Positions 60,001-64,000 of a stretch of DNA of 64,000 nt are shown here, one piece after another. The DNA comes from Buxus sempervirens (lineage: Eukaryota > Streptophyta > Magnoliopsida > Buxales > Buxaceae). The stretch is taken from positions 25,683,126 through 25,747,125 of the forward strand of contig OX387195.1 of NCBI GenBank assembly GCA_947561395.2. Direction: 5' to 3'. The notes under the pieces are model-generated. The model searched no databases. It saw only the letters and a list, made by a program, of their open reading frames with translations, and was not told where the DNA came from. The position numbers were made by a program, and so were the translations under genes. The stretch's first letter is position 1; each line of letters opens with the position of its first letter.

Positions 60001-63000
60001 TTTTCTGATCCAATTCTTGGATTCTTTCAAAAATAATTTTGAAAATTTTTCTCCTTTGTCTAATCTTTTGGATGTTGATAAGAAACCATTACTGCTGGTG
60101 CTAGGAAGAATTTGCTATGTTTTAAGAAAACATTTGTCTTGTTGGGTTGCAAAGACTGTTGGTTTTTGAATAAATAGACTCTGCTCGTGATGCTCATGAA
60201 TGACTTTCAAAGCTCGTTGTCAGTAATCTTATGATGATTTCGAGTAAATTTGGAAATAGAATTTTAAGAGTCAGTGATATTGTGCAAAGCAGCGACGGAT
60301 AGGAAGATTGAAGAGAGAAGAAAAAAAGACGGGGAATTTTGATAAAGCCTTAATGACTATTTTGCATAATAATGCTCCAAGAAGAGATAAATTCACTAGT
60401 AATTGGCATATTATGTACCTGGATGCTCCTTAATTTTATTATGACTAATATCATTATTTTTTAATCTTCATTCCTAGAAGGAAGACACTTATTTCTACTC
60501 AGAACATACTAAATATCACCTGTCCTCTGGGATAAAAATCTACATGAAAACAGAACTAAAAAGAGAATGTTATGGAGATTAAATTGGCGTCTAAGAAACA
60601 TGAAACTGAGAAAATTAGTGTCCAGAATTTGATTATAAAAATAGGTAGAAGTTGGGTGTTTTTTAAGTTAAACAAATGCAAGAAAGCACAAATAACTGAA
60701 AAATCAAGAACGAGTCCTGTAAAGATAAAGGCAACCATTCATTGCATTTGGTGGCATTTTATCAGTATTATTTTGTTACAGGCAGTATATATTGTGTTTG
60801 CAGGAACACCAGCAGATTGTGCTTCTTTGGGAGTCTCTGCAGCACTCTTCCCAGAGGTTCCTGATCTGGTAGCCTTCTAAGCTTCTCTTTGCTGCTGTGA
60901 ATTATTTGTAACAATTTTATATTTTTTCTTTATGGGGTTTGGTGGGTGGGGAGGCTCTGGCCATTTGCTTACTATTTTGACCAGAGTTTGGGAGTCAAGA
61001 GTTCTTATTTTTCTTTGTAAAAGATGATAATGAATTCAGTTTCTTTGTGTCTTTCAGCTTCCCTTTCTTGATTTCTAAGGACTATGACTTCCAAGCCAAT
61101 AGAAATTTTATTAATATGAGAAATAAAACGTACACATATGATTGGGGATGCGGATATGTGGACTTAGGACTATATCATATGGGATCTCTGAAAAGGTTGG
61201 GGTCTTGATAAATTAAATGAATCCAAGCGTAATCATAGTCATGAAATGCTTATTCAGATCATTTGAAGTAGATATATCACTAATAAAGTAGAGATGGATG
61301 CCAATCGTTTTGGATGTTTTAAAAAGAATACTGTGAGGGTGATCAAAATTTCAATGCAGAGATCCTTAAATCAAGTAATCAGTCTTTTAAGTCAAGAAAC
61401 TCTCTCTTGAAGCCAGTTAGTATAATTTTTCAATTGATAATCTTTCCCTTGGTTTATTTACTGACAGAGTCCTTCATGTTAATGCACAATATTACACATC
61501 CATTCAGTTTTGTTGACTTCATCTTCATTAGATATACGCAATTAAGGCCTTGTATGAACTATTTTAGTCAGCCATACAAAACACATTCTGCCATTCTAGT
61601 CTGTCAAAATTGTTTTATTAGCTTAGATGCTTGGTGTCATTGGGGTCCTTTTTTGCTTTTGCTTTGGTCCTTTTAAATCCTTCAAATTCCACCATCCAGC
61701 AACTTTCTACATGATCTTAGATTTTGTTGTTTACATGATCATTTCTGATCTTGAATTTCTTGGTCTTTCCACATCCATTTTAACATTCTGAACTTGGCTA
61801 TGCTCCCTTTATGAATTTGTTGCAACTTTGTTGACCTTGTCTATATGCTTTTTTCTCTAATAGATACTGTTTATTGAATTTAAAGACATTATATGTATGT
61901 GAGGGCCCTAGCTAATCTCAGAAGGCAACGTTTGTCTCACATAGAGGGTTAGAACCATTTGGTGAAAAACCTAACAAAGAGTACCATGATTGTATGAGTA
62001 AAATCATACTCATCATTTTTAATCTGCAGAAAGGAAAATAATCCAAAATGGTCAGTAAATTGAATGTTTATAATTGTTGAATTTATACATCCACCTAATA
62101 GTTGATACTGTACATCGTGTCTCAGGTCCCAACTTTTGAAAATGTGCAACATCTGCTGCTTGTTTATGTTGTTGTATTAAGACATATGTTGCATTGGGAC
62201 CTGCGAAAATGCTAATCTGAAACTTGTATGGTGTTGGATTTGGCAAATCCATGAAATTAAGATTCATGCATGTAGCAAGATATTTAATTAGGTAATAGAA
62301 ATGAATTAAATTCATAGTTATTTAGATTAAATATTTATTTAATCTAACAGATCACCTCATTGGTATTTATGAATTTAAATTTTATAATTTCTTAATCTAT
62401 TGAATTGCCTTAACCCATTCATGAGCTTAACTCTTAATTATGTTATGTTACCCAATTTCATATTTTGCATTAGTATGTGCTTTATATCAGATGGTAATTT
62501 GTGATGTAAAAAATAAGAGAAGGAAATCTATGAGCATACTATCAGAACCTCTATGAGTATCTGATTCTGGTATTTGCTCCATAGGTTTACACTTATTAGG
62601 CAGATGCCATGATAGACCTTATATATATATTAAATTTCTGGTTTGGAGTTCAAGGTGAGATTCATGAGCCTCCCAATTTGTGATATCGCTTTCATTAACC
62701 CAGATGCGCTGTGGACAAAGGCTTCAAGGCTCTTCTGCTAATTAAATGATCTAAAAATTCCTTTTCATTCCCAGAAAAATAAGTAAATAAAGAAAAGAAT
62801 ACTGTGAACATGTTACAAGGGCATTGTTTTCTTCAATAAAAGTTTCCTACTGGCATAAAAAGCACTTTGCATGTTAATCACATACTTTTCTGTTTTCTTT
62901 GTGACTTTATTGTTTCTATTTAATTAGTGCCCTTTATCTGATTTAAAATTTGTAGTTGATGAATTTGTTTTAACTTTGTTATTTATAATCTATTTCCCAA

Positions 63001-64000
63001 TCTTTTTTGCAGGTAATCAGTGGCATCAACATGGGCAGCAACTCAGGATATCACATGTTCGTTACATGCATTTTATTATAGCATCTTTTGGTTCATATTA
63101 ATAACATTGCTCTTTTTGATGACTCTGTTATGTGGACTACTGTAAGTTAATGGTCTTTATGAATGAACAGACATAACAAGGGACTCTATTGGTGTTAATT
63201 TTGGCGTAATGCTGAGGAACAAGGGCATAATTTGATTTTTGACAGAGTATATAATGGAAAATCATACTATTTCAGCTCCTTAGCAGTTTTCTCAAGGGGC
63301 TGTCATATAACATAGAACCAAGGAACAAGCATGTTTGCACACTTGCTTGTCAATTTTAAGACTCTTCTTATTCTTATGTATTACATTCTGATAGGGAATA
63401 TGTTTGTTTGATCCGTCCTATTAATTTTCATATATACCAGTGATTTAGTATTGTTCTTGTGATATTTTCCGATTGAGATTCTCTTGCTTTTGCATTTTTA
63501 GTGTCTACTCTGGGACAGTAGCTGGTGCTCGTGAAGCCTTTTTCCATGGTGTACCTTCTTTTGCTATATCATATGATTGGTAAGCAAAGTATAATAGATA
63601 TTGTTACCAATATTACATTGAAGTTCGTTGAGTGATAAGAAAAAAGATGGGAGATGATCAGGATTTGTAAATACACCAACAGTTGTGCAGTAAAATGATG
63701 AAAGAGCTAGTGGAAAACTTAGTTGTCATGCATTTATCAATTTATTATTTCTTGGTTTCCGTGCTCGGTTTTGTTGGATTCTGTCTATTTATCTCCTGTT
63801 GGTAACAATTGTAATGTTGCTGACCACTGTTGGTTTGATCATGATGGCAAACTTGACACCAAACTTTCAGGGTTGGGAGTAAAAGCAACAATGATGATTA
63901 TAGATTGGGTGCTGAATCTTGCTTGCCCATCATAAATGCAATTTTGACGGAGGTTAAGAATCAAACATATCCTCAGAGATGCTTCTTGAATATCGATCTG
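57031..64000 (+). CDS. SURE: SurE-type 5'-nucleotidase/acid phosphatase, 5' six exons (cut by the window edge)
   Basis: Member of the SurE survival-protein family: metal-dependent phosphatases acting on nucleoside monophosphates. Exons: 57031-57173, 59473-59567, 60804-60868, 63013-63056, 63502-63579 and 63871-64000 (still open at the edge). All junctions are GT-AG and keep the frame. The ATG at 57031 gives [32 protein letters not shown] near residues 15-26 holds the paired Asp of the metal site. [10 protein letters not shown] carries the conserved serine region, [10 protein letters not shown] and [14 protein letters not shown] follow the active-site core (Asn of the metal/phosphate site), and then [21 protein letters not shown]. 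The missing part is the C-terminal region. The introns are large, up to 2.3 kb, and intron 1 carries a hAT MITE. Plant members often add a C-terminal extension, which cannot be judged here. Confidence 0.95.
57838..57863. repeat. (AT)n microsatellite in SurE intron 1
   Basis: About 13 AT units in uninterrupted succession. Confidence 0.95.
58220..58463. mobile_element. hAT MITE in SurE intron 1 with perfect 8-base target duplication
   Basis: The left end CAGTGGTGCAACCAGGA and (minus strand) right end CAGTGGCGGAACCACGT form terminal inverted repeats. The 8-base duplication gtcatact is found at 58212-58219 and 58464-58471. Near both ends lie G/C runs ('ttgggggggcaaa', 'aattgccccct'), and the middle is AT-rich. 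8-base duplications and CAGTGG ends fit the hAT superfamily. It is non-coding and cleanly inside the intron. Confidence 0.92.

Noticed and set aside
1..64000. CRISPR array, operons or bacterial ribosome-binding sites
   Set aside because: No spaced identical repeats of that type; introns, MITEs and plant families show that this is eukaryotic nuclear DNA.

Overview
The window is nuclear DNA of a flowering plant, most likely a woody dicot-type genome. The evidence is AT-rich sequence, GT-AG introns (some over 3 kb), plant-specific gene families (SRR1-like, DUF868, plant WNK kinase, FLAP1-like thylakoid protein) and a dense load of plant transposons. I cannot name the species. Gene models were built by hand from reading frames, splice junctions and family knowledge. 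Many apparent ORF starts in this window are TTG or GTG codons, so starts were re-chosen at ATG.

Layout. 1-3883 (minus): 5' part of an IDM1-like PHD-finger gene whose remaining exons lie left of the window. 6055-6437: a complete miniature LTR element (TRIM). 8541-9386 (plus): intronless SRR1-like gene. 9.4-14.5 kb: no recognisable gene. 14585-15592 (minus): intronless DUF868 gene. 15.6-27 kb: a gene-free transposon landscape holding a 5'-truncated LINE with target-site duplication, several MITEs, a solo LTR and a SINE-like piece. 27397-30474 (plus): seven-exon WNK kinase. 32184-38477 (minus): six-exon FLAP1-like gene. 38757-39566: a MITE carrying a second MITE inside it. 40624-44555 (plus): five-exon ribosomal protein eS24 gene. 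45213-45662 (minus): a two-exon gene for a small secreted six-cysteine peptide. 46.6-50.4 kb: MITEs, a tiny Helitron-like element and an unusual polyadenylated retro-insertion. 50396-56699 (minus): a 6.3-kb non-autonomous Helitron candidate carrying the C-terminal half of a ZIP metal-transporter gene, now frameshifted. 57031-64000 (plus): 5' six exons of a SurE-type phosphatase gene that runs off the right edge.

The genes are unrelated housekeeping or regulatory genes (chromatin, light signalling, kinase, photosynthesis, translation, nucleotide metabolism). They form no pathway or cluster. The main novelty is the layered transposon history, with insertion boundaries readable to the base, and the small cysteine-rich peptide gene.
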